A stretch of 64,000 nt of DNA, taken from contig NZ_MBQE01000005.1 of NCBI RefSeq assembly GCF_001696535.1, positions 434,001 to 498,000 on the forward strand, read 5' to 3'. The notes under the pieces were generated by a model. The model saw nothing but the letters and a program-made list of their open reading frames with translations. It searched no databases and was not told where the DNA came from. This document shows positions 18,501-26,763 of this stretch, in pieces. The DNA is from Stappia indica. Its GTDB lineage: Bacteria > Pseudomonadota > Alphaproteobacteria > Rhizobiales > Stappiaceae. The number at the start of each line of letters is the position of its first letter. Position 1 is the stretch's first letter. Made by a program: the position numbers and the translations under genes.

Positions 18501-21500
18501 CCGCCGAGGTGTCGATGGTGCTGGCCACTGGCGCCGAGCCGTCGCCGTACTGGAACCGCACGCCGTCGGCGATATTGGCATTGGTCAGGTCGACGCCGAA
18601 CTGCACGCCCTGGATCGTGCCGGACCCCGTGGTCACCACGTCCTGGCTGTTGGTGTAGTCGGTGAGATCGATGCCCCGCGACCCGGCCTGGCCGGTGCCG
18701 GTGATATCGAGCGTCGCAAAGGTGATCTCGCCGTCGAACGTGCCGCCCGACAGGTTGAGGCCCGTCGCCGAGGCGCCGACACCGGTGATGTCGACATTGC
18801 CGAAGGTCATGGCACCGTTGGTACCGGTGGCGCGGATGCCGTTGCCGCCGGTGCCCATGGCGATGGTCATGTCGCCGGTGGTCAGCGTGCCGGAATTGTT
18901 GTCGAGCAGCAGGCCGTTGCCGCTGGCGAGCGTCAGGTCGACCGCGCCGAGGCTGACATTCGACGACGTGCCGGCCAGCGAGATGGCCGAGGAGGAGGTG
19001 CCGCTGACCGTCGTGGTGCCGGAGACGGTGAGGGCGCCGCCGGAGACGTTGGTCAACCCGATGCCCACGCCGCCGCTGTTGGTGTTGGTGATGGAGGAGA
19101 GGTTGATACCGCTGGCGGCGATACCGGTGCCGGCGAGATTGAGCGCCACGCCGTCCTCTACGTTGATGCTGCCCGAAGCGATGCCGAGCGAGCCGCCGCC
19201 CTGCATGACGATGCCGGCACCGCCGTCGACATTGAGAACCAGGTTGGCGAAGTTGAACGTGCCCGCCTGGCCGTTGTTGTTGATGAACAGGCCGGAGCCG
19301 CCGATCGACGTGGTCGAGCCGAGATCCACCGTTCCTGTGAAGGATACGGAATGGGCACCGTTCGCATTGGCGGACGTGATGCCGCTGGTGCTTGCGCCAT
19401 TGGCGACCACGGTGCCGGCATGCGTAAAGCTGCCCCCGCTCATATCGTTCATCGAGAGCACATTGCCCGACGTGATATTGATCGAACTGGTGGCATCGAA
19501 GTTGAAATTGCCGGTGCTGCTGCCCGAGATCTCTATCGCGGCGCCGGAAATGGACCCGGCGATATCGACATTGGTGGCGTTGATGGTGCCGCCGGCAGTG
19601 GAGAACCTCAGTCCTCCGGCACCCGAAGTGAGAGAAATGTTCTCCAGCGTGGTGGTGCCGGTGAGGTTCATGAGGTGGATCGGTGCGTTCACGCCCAATC
19701 CTGAACCACCGGTAGCCGTGATGTTGCGCAGCGTCGCATTGCTGCCGCCGAGGAACAGGTCGCCCAAATTGCCGGAGAACGTGACACCGTCGATCGTGGT
19801 GTTGGCCGAGGTCGCGATATCGACGCTGTAGAAGTCGAAGTTTCTGACCAGCGAGCGCTCGATCACGGTGTTGCTGGTGGTGCCGGCGCCATAGATGCCG
19901 CGCGTGGCGGTGCCGTTGCCTTCGAGAATGAGACCGGAGAGGCGGTTGCCGGTGGAACCGAGCGTGACGACATTGTTGCCGGCGGTGGTGGTCAGCGTCG
20001 CAGCGCCGTTGCCCGTCGGGTCGGCGATGTTGATGCCGGCCGCGGACAACAGGATGGTCGGGGGCGCGGTGATGTTGACCGCCAGCGCCTGGCTGCCGCC
20101 GGCGCCGTCGCCGAAGCTCAGCAGCTGCACGTTGTCCAGCAGGTTGAGCGTATCGTTGGCATTGCTGCCCGCAGCAGTGATCACGCTGCCATTGTCGATC
20201 AGGACGATGATGTCGCCCGCGGCAATGGCCGCCTCGGCGGCCGCCAGCGTCATCGGGTTGGAGGCGTCGGAGCCGGAGCCGTCGCCGCCGCCGACCGCAC
20301 CATCGGAATCCACGAAGTAGATCCGGCCGAGGCTGAAGCCGTTGCCCGGGCTGGTCGAGAAGGCGACGTCGCGGAAATTGTAGGTGCCGGCAACCGGTGC
20401 GCTGCCGGCATCGATGGCGACCGTCGCGGAGATCGTCGAGCCCGTGTCGACGGCATCCTCGCCGTCACCATAGGTGAAGTCGAGATTGGTCGCGCTGTTG
20501 AGGAAGACGCCGGTGTGGACGCCGGAAATCGAGCTCGAGCTGCCGCCGGCCGCGCTGTCGCCGAGACGGACGGTGCCGCCTCCGAGCGCCCCGCGCAGAT
20601 CGACCGCGACGGTTCCGGTGGACCCATTGCCGGAGACGGTGAATGTGTCGGCGCTCACGGTGGCGTTGATCGTCGCGCCGGTCAGCTCGACACCGGTGGA
20701 CTCCGGTGAATTCAGCGTGATGTCGAGTTCGTCGAACGAGATGTCGCCGGTGATCGTGCCGGAAATGTCGATGGCGGCGCTGCGCGCCTCGATTGCCGGG
20801 ACGGGGGTGCCTGCCAAGATCGGGGTGGCATGCGGGTTGCTGATCACCGTCCGGCCGAAGGAAATCGCTCCGCTCGTATCGGTGATGCGGATCGCATCTT
20901 CCACCGTGTCGGAGATGGTCGTCGTGCCCGTGACGGTGAACGTGCCGCTATTGCCGGCAAGGTTGATGCCGACCGTGGCGCCGCCGGTTGTGGTGTTGGC
21001 GCCGGGTACCGACGTGACAGTCAACGTGTTGAAGTTGAAGGCGGCGGCAGAATTCGTCACCGAGATGCCGGTCGTGGCCGTGCGGATCACGAAACCGCCG
21101 CCGGCATCTGTCGACGTCTCCGGGGCATTGATCGTGGTGGTGCCGGTAACGGTGAACGAGCCAGCGAACTGGTTTGCGAACAACTGGTTGTTGATCGTCA
21201 GGCTCGACAGGGTGATGTCGCCGTTTGCAACGCCGAAGCCCGTGCCGAGACGGATCTGGCCGGCCGTGACCTCGCCGTCGGCGATCCCGACCGTCAGGCC
21301 GGGGTTGCCCGATCCCAGCGAGAGTGCCTGGTTCACCGCGTTCACGTTGTAGTTGGTGAAGTCGATCCGGCCGATATTCGCGCCAGCCGTGCTGTCGAAG
21401 AAAATGCCGTGATTGACGGCAAGGCCCGGAGCGCCGGCGGTGAATGTCCCGCCGTTGACGGCCTGCAGGCCTGCGGTGGACAGGTCGGAATCGAACGTGA

Positions 21501-24500
21501 CGCCCTGGAAGTTCACACCATTGGCAAAAAGGTTCGGATCGAAGGCCGTGGCCGAACCCAGCAGCGTGTTGTTGGCGAAGTCGGTGACGGTGATCAGCCC
21601 GTTGTTGCCGATGATGCGGACGCCGCTGTCCTCGGTCTGGAACGTCGAGTTGGAAATCGCGACGACGGCGCTGTCATCACCGCTGGTGGTGACGACGATG
21701 CCATGCTCGCTGGGGAGGGACGTCGCACCGGACGCTTCGTGGATGATGGTCAGATTGTCGATGGCAAGCGACAATGCGCGGGTTGCGCCGGCATCGTTCT
21801 GAATGACGTTGAAGCTGTTGAACGAGCTGCCGCTGGCAACGGTGGAAAGCGCGCCCCCGTTGACGGCGAACGACCCGTCGAGGTTCTGCGCCAGAACCGA
21901 GGTCATGTTCGCGTTGATCGCGTTGACTTCGTCCAGCGTGATGTCCACGGCCATGCCGGAGAGGCTGAGTGCCATCGCGTCCGTCGTGGACAGCGTTTCC
22001 GTGCCCGCATCGGAAATCCGCAAGGTGCCGCCACCCGTGCCGGCAAGCGCGGCAGCCGTGGAGGTCACGACCTGGAGACCGCCGTCGAATGCGATGGTGG
22101 ACGCAGTCCCGCCGTTGTCGACACTCACGCCGACGCTGGTGAGCGCGGTCGTCGTGCCGAGCGAGACCTGGCCGCCGAAGGTGACACTGTTGGCACCGGT
22201 TGCGCCCGAGATCGTGATGCCGGACGCGGTCCCGCCGTTCGACGAGATCGATCCGAAATGGCTGAAGCTGCCGCCGACACGTCCCGTGATGGCGACTGCG
22301 GCGCCCGAGCTGTTGATGACCGAGCTGCCGGCGTCGAAGCTGATCGCGCCGTTGCCGCCGGACACGGCAAGGGAGTTCACGCCGGTGATGTCGACATTGG
22401 TGCCGGTGACAGTGCCGGCAATGCCGGCCAGCGACAACGCCGACCCGCTTGTGTTGGAGATCGCCAGGTTGGTCAGCGTGACCGCGCCGGTGGTGCTGGT
22501 GAGGTCGATGCCGGCGGTCGAGGTGACGCCGCTGATGGTGACGCCGGCGATGCCGGAGCCCGAGACCGCGTTGCCGGCCGAGCTGCCGATGATGATGTTG
22601 CGGATCGCATTGCCATTGGCGAGTGCGAGCGTTGCGCCGCCGCCGCCCGTATTGGTCAGCGTCGCCGCGCCGAACCCGGTCGGGTCGGACACGCTCGTGC
22701 CCGGGGCCGGCAGGTTGGTGCCGGTGATGTTGGCCGGAATGATGAAGCCGGATTCGGTGAAGCTGCGCCCGCCGCCGAACGTGTCGACGGTCTGGCCGTC
22801 GTCCAGCGTGAAGGTCAAGCCCGAGGTGTCGATGGCCGAGCCGTCGTTGATCAGCACGAAATTGACCGTGCCGAGCGTCGAGGCCATCGCGATGGCGGTG
22901 GCGATGGAGGCGCGGTTGTCGGTGGAGGAGCCGTCGCCGGTGCCGGTCGCCGTCGCGGCGACATAGTAGTTGTTCGAGAGGTTGACGGCGAAGTTGAACC
23001 CGCCCGTGAAGGCGGTCGAGCCGAAGGCATAGGTGCCGTCGCCCGCATTTACGCCGATGCCATCGAGGGCATAGTTGCTGCCCGAGATGCTGCCGCCGCC
23101 GAACGTGAAGTTGGCGCTTGGGGCCGCACCTGCCGCGCCATTGGTGCCGAGCACGACGCCGGTGGCGACAGCGGAGATGTTGCCGCCATTGGTGATGGTG
23201 ATCGTCCGGCCGTTCTGCGTGCCGGAAATGTCGATGCCGCGCGAACCGGCGGTACCGGTGCCGGTGACGTCGAGGCTCGACATGGTGAGCGTCGCATCGC
23301 CGCCGGCAAGGTTGAGGCCGGTGCCTGCGCCGAGATCGGTGATGTCGACGTCGCCGAAACTGAAGTTGCCGCCGGTCGATCCGGACAGGTCGATGCCGTC
23401 GCCGCCCATTGCGGACAGAGTCGTGGCGCCGGTGACGGTGAAGCTGCTGCCGGTGCCGAGCGCCAGCGACAGGGCGTCGCCCGCAGCACCGCTGCTGGTG
23501 ACGCTGGAGAACGTGATATCGGTGGCGATGCCGCCGCCGATGGTAGCCGCGCTGCCGCCGGTTGCGGAGATCGAGCCGCCGGAGATGTTGAGCGAGCCGC
23601 CGCCGGTCGCCGCAAGTGCGTCGAAGCCGGCGGTGATGATGTCGAGCCCGCCGGAGAAGGCAACGACCGACGACTGGCCGTTGTTGTCGAGGCTGAGGCC
23701 GCTTCCGCCGCCGAGCGCGGTCGTCGTGCCGAGCGAGACCTGGCCGCCGAACGTGACGTTGCTGGCGCCCGTCGCACCGGCGATGGTGATGCCGGAGGCG
23801 GTGCCGCCATTCGACGAGATCGAGCCGAAATGGCTGAAGCTGCCGCCGATGCGGCCGGTGATCGCGACGGCGGTGCCGCCGGTATTGGCGATCGAACTGT
23901 CGGCGTCGAAGGTGACGGCGGCATTGCCGCCGGACACCGCGAGAGAATTCACGCCCGTGATGTCGACATTGGTGCCGGTGACGGTGCCGGCATTGCCCGA
24001 CAGGGAGAGGCCGGTGCCGCTGCCGTTGTTCACGGAAACGTCGGTGAGGATGACCGAACCGGACGTGTTGGCGAGCGAGATTCCGGCCGTCGAGGTGACG
24101 CCGCTGAGGGTGACGCCGGCAATGCCGGAGCCCGAAATGGCGTTTCCGGCCGCATTGCCGACCGTGATGTTGCGGACCGCGTTTCCGTTGGCGAGCGACA
24201 GAGTCGCGACACCGCCGGACGAGTTGGTCAGCGTTGCCGCGCCCAGGCCCGTCGGATCGGTGATGGTGACGCCGCCGGTCGGCAGGTTGTCGCCGGTGAT
24301 GTTCAGCGGGATGAGATAGCCGGCCTCGGTGAAGGTACGCCCGTCGCCGAAAGTGTCGATGCTCTGCCCGTTGGCGAGGGTGAAGGTCAGGCCCGACGTG
24401 TCGATGGCCGAGCCGTCGTTGATCAGGATGAAGTTGACGGCGCCGAGGCTGCCGGCCTGAGCGATGGCCGTCGCGATCGAGGCGGCATTGCTGGTGGACG

Positions 24501-26763
24501 AGCCGTCGCCCGTGCCGCTGGCGGAGACGTAGAAGTTCTGCGTGCTGCTGATGTCGAAGTTGAAGGCACCGGTAAAGCCCGTCGTGCCGAAACCGTAGCT
24601 GCCGGTGCCCGACAGGACGCCGATGCCGTCCAGCGCGAACACGTTGCCGGCGACCATGCCGCCGCCGAAGGTGAAGATGGCGTCGGCTGCGGTGCCCGCC
24701 GCGCCGTTGGTGCCCAGCACGATGCCTGTATCGACGCCGGAAATGTTGCCGCCGGTGGTGATGGTCACCGTCCGGCCGTTCTGGGTGCCGGAAAGGTCGA
24801 TGCCGCGCGAGCCGGCGACGTTGGTGCCGGTGACGTCGAGGCTCGCCATGGTGACCGTCGCGTCGCCGCCGGCAAGGTTGAGGCCGGTGCCGCCGCCCAG
24901 ACCGGTGACGTCGACATGGCTGGTGGTGATGGTCGCGCCGGTGGTGCCGGACAGGTCGAAGCCGTCGCTGGACGCACCCGCGCCGAGGCCGTCGATCGTC
25001 GTCGAGCCGGTAAAGTTGAACGTGCCGCCGCCAGTGATGACGACCGCATCGTCGCCGGTGTTCGTGGCCGTCAGGTTGGCGACGTTGATGATGCCGCCAT
25101 TGTTGTCGAAGGACAGCGCATCCCCGGTGACGTTGGAGATGTTGATCGTCGACAGCCGGGTCGTGCCGGTGTTGTTGGCGATGGAGATGCCGTTGGTGCC
25201 GCCGTCGATGGTGATGTTCGACAGGGTCGCGGCTTCGTTGTTCAGGAAGATGGAGGTGCCGGTGATGCCGCTGAAGGTGAGGCCGCTCAGCGAGGCGTTG
25301 GTCGCACCGGTGATGCTGACGCCGTCGGTGGCGTTCTGGATCGACAGGTTCGACAGCGTCACGTCGGAGACGTTGTTGCCGCCGATCACGGTGGCGCCGC
25401 CCTGCAGGGTCAGCCCGCGGACGACGACCTCGTCGGCCAGCGTCACGGTGGTGATGCCCGGATCGCCGTCGATGGTGCCGGCGGTACCCGATGTCAGGAA
25501 ATTGGTGGTCAGGCCGCTCGACAGCCGCACGGCAACGCTTTCGCCGCCGCCCAGCAGCAGCTGGCCCGACTGCATGGTGATGCCGGTCGTGGTGACCGTG
25601 CCGTCATCGCCCAGCACCACGACGATGCCGTCGGTGCCGGCACTGGTGATGGCCGCGGAAAGGCTGGTCGGGTCGATGAAGCTGCCCGTGCCGCCGCCGG
25701 TCCGGTCGGCGTAGTAGATGCCGCCGTAGACGCGGCCGGTCGTCGGGTTCACGACCGGAATATTGGCGAGAGCGTTGGACCTTGCGCGGGTCGCGGAGCG
25801 GATGCCCTTGTCGCGACGGATTCCCTCGCCCATGCGCTCGCGGATCGGCGACAGGCGCGAGCGGGTCTCCTCGCCGTCGGCTGTCTGGCCGGCATAGAGG
25901 GGCATGCGGAAGCGCGCGGAGGCGATCGCGTCGAGTTCGTCGTCCTTGTCGTAGACGAGTTCGGCACCCAGCGTCAGACGCGAGCCGGACAGGCCGAGGG
26001 CGTCGTTGATCTGGTACTCCAGACCAAGGCGCGCACCGGTCTCCATCTTGTAGCCGCCGCGGTCGTAGACGTAGCCGCCGACATAGGTGCGCAGTTTCTG
26101 GCTGTCGGAGAAGGGCGAATCGAAGAGGGCGCCGAGCTCGCCGGTCAGGCCGTAGAGAAGGCCTTCCGTACGCTCGATCTGCGCGCGCTGCTCCACCAGC
26201 TGGTTGCCGACGACGTTGACGCCTGTGGTCACGGCCCGGCTGTCGAGCACCTTCTTGCCGCCCAGCGGGATATGGGCGTTCAGGCGCAGGTCGAAAATGG
26301 ACGTGAAGGCTTCGAGGCCGATGGTGGCACCGAGGTGGTATTCGCTGTTTTCGGTGCGCACGACATCGACGAAGGCATTGGCACCGATCACCAGATTGTC
26401 GGACACCAGCTCGCGTGCGCCGAAGCCGACCGACATGGAGCCGCGGGCATTCTCGCCGTAGTCGAGGCGCAGGTCGAGGAAGACCAGGCTGTCCCCATCC
26501 TGTCCGACGGGCATAAACCCTTCGAGGAAGGCAGCGGCTTCCGTTCCGGCCTGGGCGCCGATTTCGCCCCAAGCGCCCCAATAGCGCTCGACCTGAGAGG
26601 TTGCATCCTGTGCAGCGGCAGAGCCGGTACCTGCAATGAGAGCTGCCACGCACGAGGTGGACAGCAGCTCGCGACCGGAGACCGCGCGGAAGCGGCTATG
26701 GGGGAAACGGTAAGAAATGACACCCTCCCAAGGTGTGCATGAACATCTGCAAACAAATTCCAC
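12508..26763 (-). CDS. Giant inverse autotransporter (type Ve-like) with beta-helix passenger
   Basis: This 4751-codon gene encodes a surface adhesin-like protein of roughly 450-470 kDa. After an export signal ending near IAGTGSAAAQD (about residue 52), residues about 55-315 look like the inverse-autotransporter beta-barrel, with GFGARELVSDNLVIGANAF, the partner segment YHLGATIGLEAFTSIFDLRL and the N-A-H-I-P-L-G pattern familiar from intimin/invasin. A linker follows. The rest is a passenger of Gly/Thr/Ser/Asn-rich strands of the type 'ITGATNASLSGLTFSGITG', typical of right-handed beta-helices. No LysM, Ig-like or lectin domain is seen. Five spaced motifs of the type 'YYV-x-GTGDGSS' mark larger modules near residues 348, 741, 1264, 2146 and 2789. 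The only cysteines noticed after the signal are near 4664 and 4745, perhaps a C-terminal clamp. The start is uncertain: GTG at 26763 lacks a ribosome site, while an ATT at 26718 sits right after GGGAGGG. Confidence 0.88.
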   Translation of the reverse strand: MEFVCRCSCTPWEGVISYRFPHSRFRAVSGRELLSTSCVAALIAGTGSAAAQDATSQVERYWGAWGEIGAQAGTEAAAFLEGFMPVGQDGDSLVFLDLRLDYGENARGSMSVGFGARELVSDNLVIGANAFVDVVRTENSEYHLGATIGLEAFTSIFDLRLNAHIPLGGKKVLDSRAVTTGVNVVGNQLVEQRAQIERTEGLLYGLTGELGALFDSPFSDSQKLRTYVGGYVYDRGGYKMETGARLGLEYQINDALGLSGSRLTLGAELVYDKDDELDAIASARFRMPLYAGQTADGEETRSRLSPIRERMGEGIRRDKGIRSATRARSNALANIPVVNPTTGRVYGGIYYADRTGGGTGSFIDPTSLSAAITSAGTDGIVVVLGDDGTVTTTGITMQSGQLLLGGGESVAVRLSSGLTTNFLTSGTAGTIDGDPGITTVTLADEVVVRGLTLQGGATVIGGNNVSDVTLSNLSIQNATDGVSITGATNASLSGLTFSGITGTSIFLNNEAATLSNITIDGGTNGISIANNTGTTRLSTINISNVTGDALSFDNNGGIINVANLTATNTGDDAVVITGGGTFNFTGSTTIDGLGAGASSDGFDLSGTTGATITTSHVDVTGLGGGTGLNLAGGDATVTMASLDVTGTNVAGSRGIDLSGTQNGRTVTITTGGNISGVDTGIVLGTNGAAGTAADAIFTFGGGMVAGNVFALDGIGVLSGTGSYGFGTTGFTGAFNFDISSTQNFYVSASGTGDGSSTSNAASIATAIAQAGSLGAVNFILINDGSAIDTSGLTFTLANGQSIDTFGDGRTFTEAGYLIPLNITGDNLPTGGVTITDPTGLGAATLTNSSGGVATLSLANGNAVRNITVGNAAGNAISGSGIAGVTLSGVTSTAGISLANTSGSVILTDVSVNNGSGTGLSLSGNAGTVTGTNVDITGVNSLAVSGGNAAVTFDADSSIANTGGTAVAITGRIGGSFSHFGSISSNGGTASGITIAGATGASNVTFGGQVSLGTTTALGGGSGLSLDNNGQSSVVAFSGGLDIITAGFDALAATGGGSLNISGGSISATGGSAATIGGGIATDITFSSVTSSGAAGDALSLALGTGSSFTVTGATTLSAMGGDGIDLSGSTGGNFSFGDVDITDLGAGTGLNLAGGDATLTMSSLDVTGTGTAGSRGIDISGTQNGRTITITNGGNISAVATGVVLGTNGAAGAAPSANFTFGGGSISGSNYALDGIGVNAGDGTYAFGSTAFTGGFNFAVNLSNNYYVAATATGTGDGSSTDNRASIATAIAMASTLGTVNFVLINDGSAIDTSGLTFTLDDGQTVDTFGGGRSFTESGFIIPANITGTNLPAPGTSVSDPTGFGAATLTNTGGGGATLALANGNAIRNIIIGSSAGNAVSGSGIAGVTISGVTSTAGIDLTSTTGAVTLTNLAISNTSGSALSLAGIAGTVTGTNVDITGVNSLAVSGGNGAISFDAGSSVINSSGAAVAITGRVGGSFSHFGSISSNGGTASGITISGATGANSVTFGGQVSLGTTTALTSVGVSVDNGGTASTIAFDGGLQVVTSTAAALAGTGGGTLRISDAGTETLSTTDAMALSLSGMAVDITLDEVNAINANMTSVLAQNLDGSFAVNGGALSTVASGSSFNSFNVIQNDAGATRALSLAIDNLTIIHEASGATSLPSEHGIVVTTSGDDSAVVAISNSTFQTEDSGVRIIGNNGLITVTDFANNTLLGSATAFDPNLFANGVNFQGVTFDSDLSTAGLQAVNGGTFTAGAPGLAVNHGIFFDSTAGANIGRIDFTNYNVNAVNQALSLGSGNPGLTVGIADGEVTAGQIRLGTGFGVANGDITLSSLTINNQLFANQFAGSFTVTGTTTINAPETSTDAGGGFVIRTATTGISVTNSAAAFNFNTLTVTSVPGANTTTGGATVGINLAGNSGTFTVTGTTTISDTVEDAIRITDTSGAISFGRTVISNPHATPILAGTPVPAIEARSAAIDISGTITGDISFDELDITLNSPESTGVELTGATINATVSADTFTVSGNGSTGTVAVDLRGALGGGTVRLGDSAAGGSSSSISGVHTGVFLNSATNLDFTYGDGEDAVDTGSTISATVAIDAGSAPVAGTYNFRDVAFSTSPGNGFSLGRIYFVDSDGAVGGGDGSGSDASNPMTLAAAEAAIAAGDIIVLIDNGSVITAAGSNANDTLNLLDNVQLLSFGDGAGGSQALAVNITAPPTILLSAAGINIADPTGNGAATLTTTAGNNVVTLGSTGNRLSGLILEGNGTATRGIYGAGTTSNTVIERSLVRNFDFYSVDIATSANTTIDGVTFSGNLGDLFLGGSNATLRNITATGGSGLGVNAPIHLMNLTGTTTLENISLTSGAGGLRFSTAGGTINATNVDIAGSISGAAIEISGSSTGNFNFDATSSINITSGNVLSMNDMSGGSFTHAGTVVANGASTSGITSANANGAHSVSFTGTVDLGSTTSIGGSGLFINNNGQAGTFNFANLVLNVDGGAGIVMQGGGSLGIASGSINVEDGVALNLAGTGIAASGINLSSITNTNSGGVGIGLTNVSGGALTVSGTTTVSGTSSSAISLAGTSSNVSLGAVDLTLASGNGLLLDNNSGTLTTGDMTIAMGTGGNGIRATGTNGAMTFGNVDITGVGASATGLNLSGGTFDGEITFATLDITGTGQAGSRGIDLTDYTNSQDVVTTGSGTIQGVQFGVDLTNANIADGVRFQYGDGSAPVASTIDTSAVAGNIAIVTTGVTATGEYDFEDVGFATSNVTNLQGANYFVVDTNGTSGNGTFSDPGTIFQAMSSGADVIVLVDATTGGVQQTIDLSTASLTLSDGRALLGMAGGDSVDLTTLGIAAGGAPASVLLTGIASNSTITAPGSFDTVVPILTSAATGATVLISGSVTVQNVSIANTSVSGHGIGVGLNAASNVNIRSSSISTASFFSRAIYASTSAGASELNLSDVTLTGGLLLDGSGGGSLTATATGTNTITTSGARALDLTSVAIGAGNFTFDQITSTGNLAGIALDTVSGAGGITIQNASFNRSGTTTTDVVSLTDLTMAGAFTLANLDIDSTSLENIAGVRTSGTSTSTINIGTGANGVTIDDTQFGFLFNGSHGAVNIGTAGTGVQISSRGSAISFNNNSTGTFEVGHAGATSTIAVNAGSSQAYGIGYQTSDATVTVTNIDINGTGTDTLSNGIQLVDNDAVGSFTLAGTNTIDATGGNGVLIQNANASISGLTLGASATGAVDDISGSGILINQTGAISNTVTLSDIVMGAGGNGDTGDISGAGIRIASIGTGVLTFNLTGTNTIRSTGQALDVEEFGAGTANNLLLSIDNTTFESAASGVPTVQIIGQNVSTTESSLGIRSFSGNTVIGNGTGGGILFQGVDFDGDGAGGAVAGGTLDVGQGTGNRVAGDGVSFIDTTGELGFTTLNIFNNGGTGLEVDTKTNGFNTVFTLNGGGSGTIDTTNGTALFLDPLTMNLSFGTVNSTNATGSGVYVEGGNATAAGNNALTIGTLNVTGASTAGLLITNSVGTFTFGNTVINNAGTTAGGIDIDVTNGDTLNVNFTGNLDIDTASGTGLDVQSSGGSTVTMQTAAAGTASVNTTTGRIINTSNLLAGASGINFDTLAASGTVTGTAVSLDLDAGAFSGGSLSVAGTTGGHGALVSGNGGSISFDSATISNVASGFAGIVDQHLGSVTFTTVDISNSETGVFTTGIGTLNILGGTISVTGLDGNDRGVWIGGGNGTTNIAADITQNGVGQAVYVHNVFGGTTTFSGDITFSGGGANGITAENNTGGTVTFSGLSTLATGANTAVQLIDNTGSTINFTGGLDIDTTSGTGFSATGGGTVSVSGGTRTINTATGRGIVMNSVAVGASDVFFNTVAVSGTSNGNFIDLQNVSGGTFRVADTSVFDVNGTGVRIANSSADFIFNGLVLGNTGTPGSMTYGIDLDGNSGSFTTTASSIIYYAQDAGIRITNAQSTFVADFQAQMETSNRNDPTYTAGGGGLLLQNNNAASQTTFTRFVHTDFQRNTGGGTTTASGQGIDADSGGILTILGGSVSTNNALGAGVASIDIRNTATNVTLNSVAVDNDDLGESGGGIYLENNTGSFTLEAASQFGVSNSTALYANDAGTVTLGNVSAFNISSFGGGRALDIRNTEMNITLGTINNPGSPGSAIRLSDGTSGSLTTGNLSLSNAAGTGPTILISDLVAGSSVTFGGSAAVTSGANTAVSLANNAGSTINFSNGGLVINTTSGTGFLATGGGTVTVTGTGNTVDTGTGTAVQFVNTQFGAAGVTFQSINTNGAVNGIVLDSTGNTGGFAVTGSGSTLGSGGTIQNSTGSGIMLTNTYNVALTNLDITTTGVHGIFGSIVTNLDLTRVRITDAGNAADENGIFLQNLRGTAAEGLDSRFDSVTITGAADAGIDIANSTATASGDTSNPDLLTIVNSTISNSGVLGLLAQTSNTAGNLRIDMSGSTLTNNASRGVAANANNGNLQLNLTGGNQLVPGGGGTQFVGVAGTATGNGQLFFNITGNTITQAGTAGTGPAIIALNANDTGRLQGTISGNTLTTTTAAGTPIDGIVVTNSGSGNNAVTIQNNNITINDGFGIFASGRDAGTGRLDVQVLNNTINVNGTDVANTGIDLRNQGTVGQTVCFQVQNNTISTAPAGNGDIVIENSASGTFLIQGLGGTFNEAADFNPDTQTVEIFLTGQQSSVTTGSFINPFSASTTFGTGTCNTPTAP
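22010..23390 (-). repeat. Passenger module, copy 2 of a tandem duplication
   Basis: This in-frame segment of about 1.4 kb matches 23580-24960 at an offset of 1566-1572 bases (522-524 codons). Shared protein landmarks are GTQNGRT-ITIT-GGNIS, INDGSAIDTSGLTFTL, TGTNVDITGVNSLAVSGGN and SFSHFGSISSNGGTASGITI. Aligned stretches look about 80-85% identical by eye at DNA level, so the duplication is fairly recent or kept homogeneous. Confidence 0.8.
23580..24960 (-). repeat. Passenger module, copy 1 of a tandem duplication
   Basis: Partner of the repeat at 22010-23390. It carries the same ordered landmarks with scattered substitutions and a two-codon length difference near the 'YYVA/SATGTGDG' motif. 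Recombination between the copies would remove or add about 523 residues in frame. Confidence 0.8.

Noticed and set aside
20830-26742. A 1970-codon open frame on the plus strand opposite the giant adhesin
   Set aside because: It has no ribosome site and is full of low-complexity Asp/Gly/Arg/Ala runs, as expected from the complement of Gly/Thr/Val-rich codons. The minus-strand frame has a clear barrel, signal and terminator.
12508-26763. Repeated DNA mistaken for a CRISPR-like or minisatellite array
   Set aside because: Repeat spacing varies, units are codon-phased and protein motifs are kept, so these are coding repeats.
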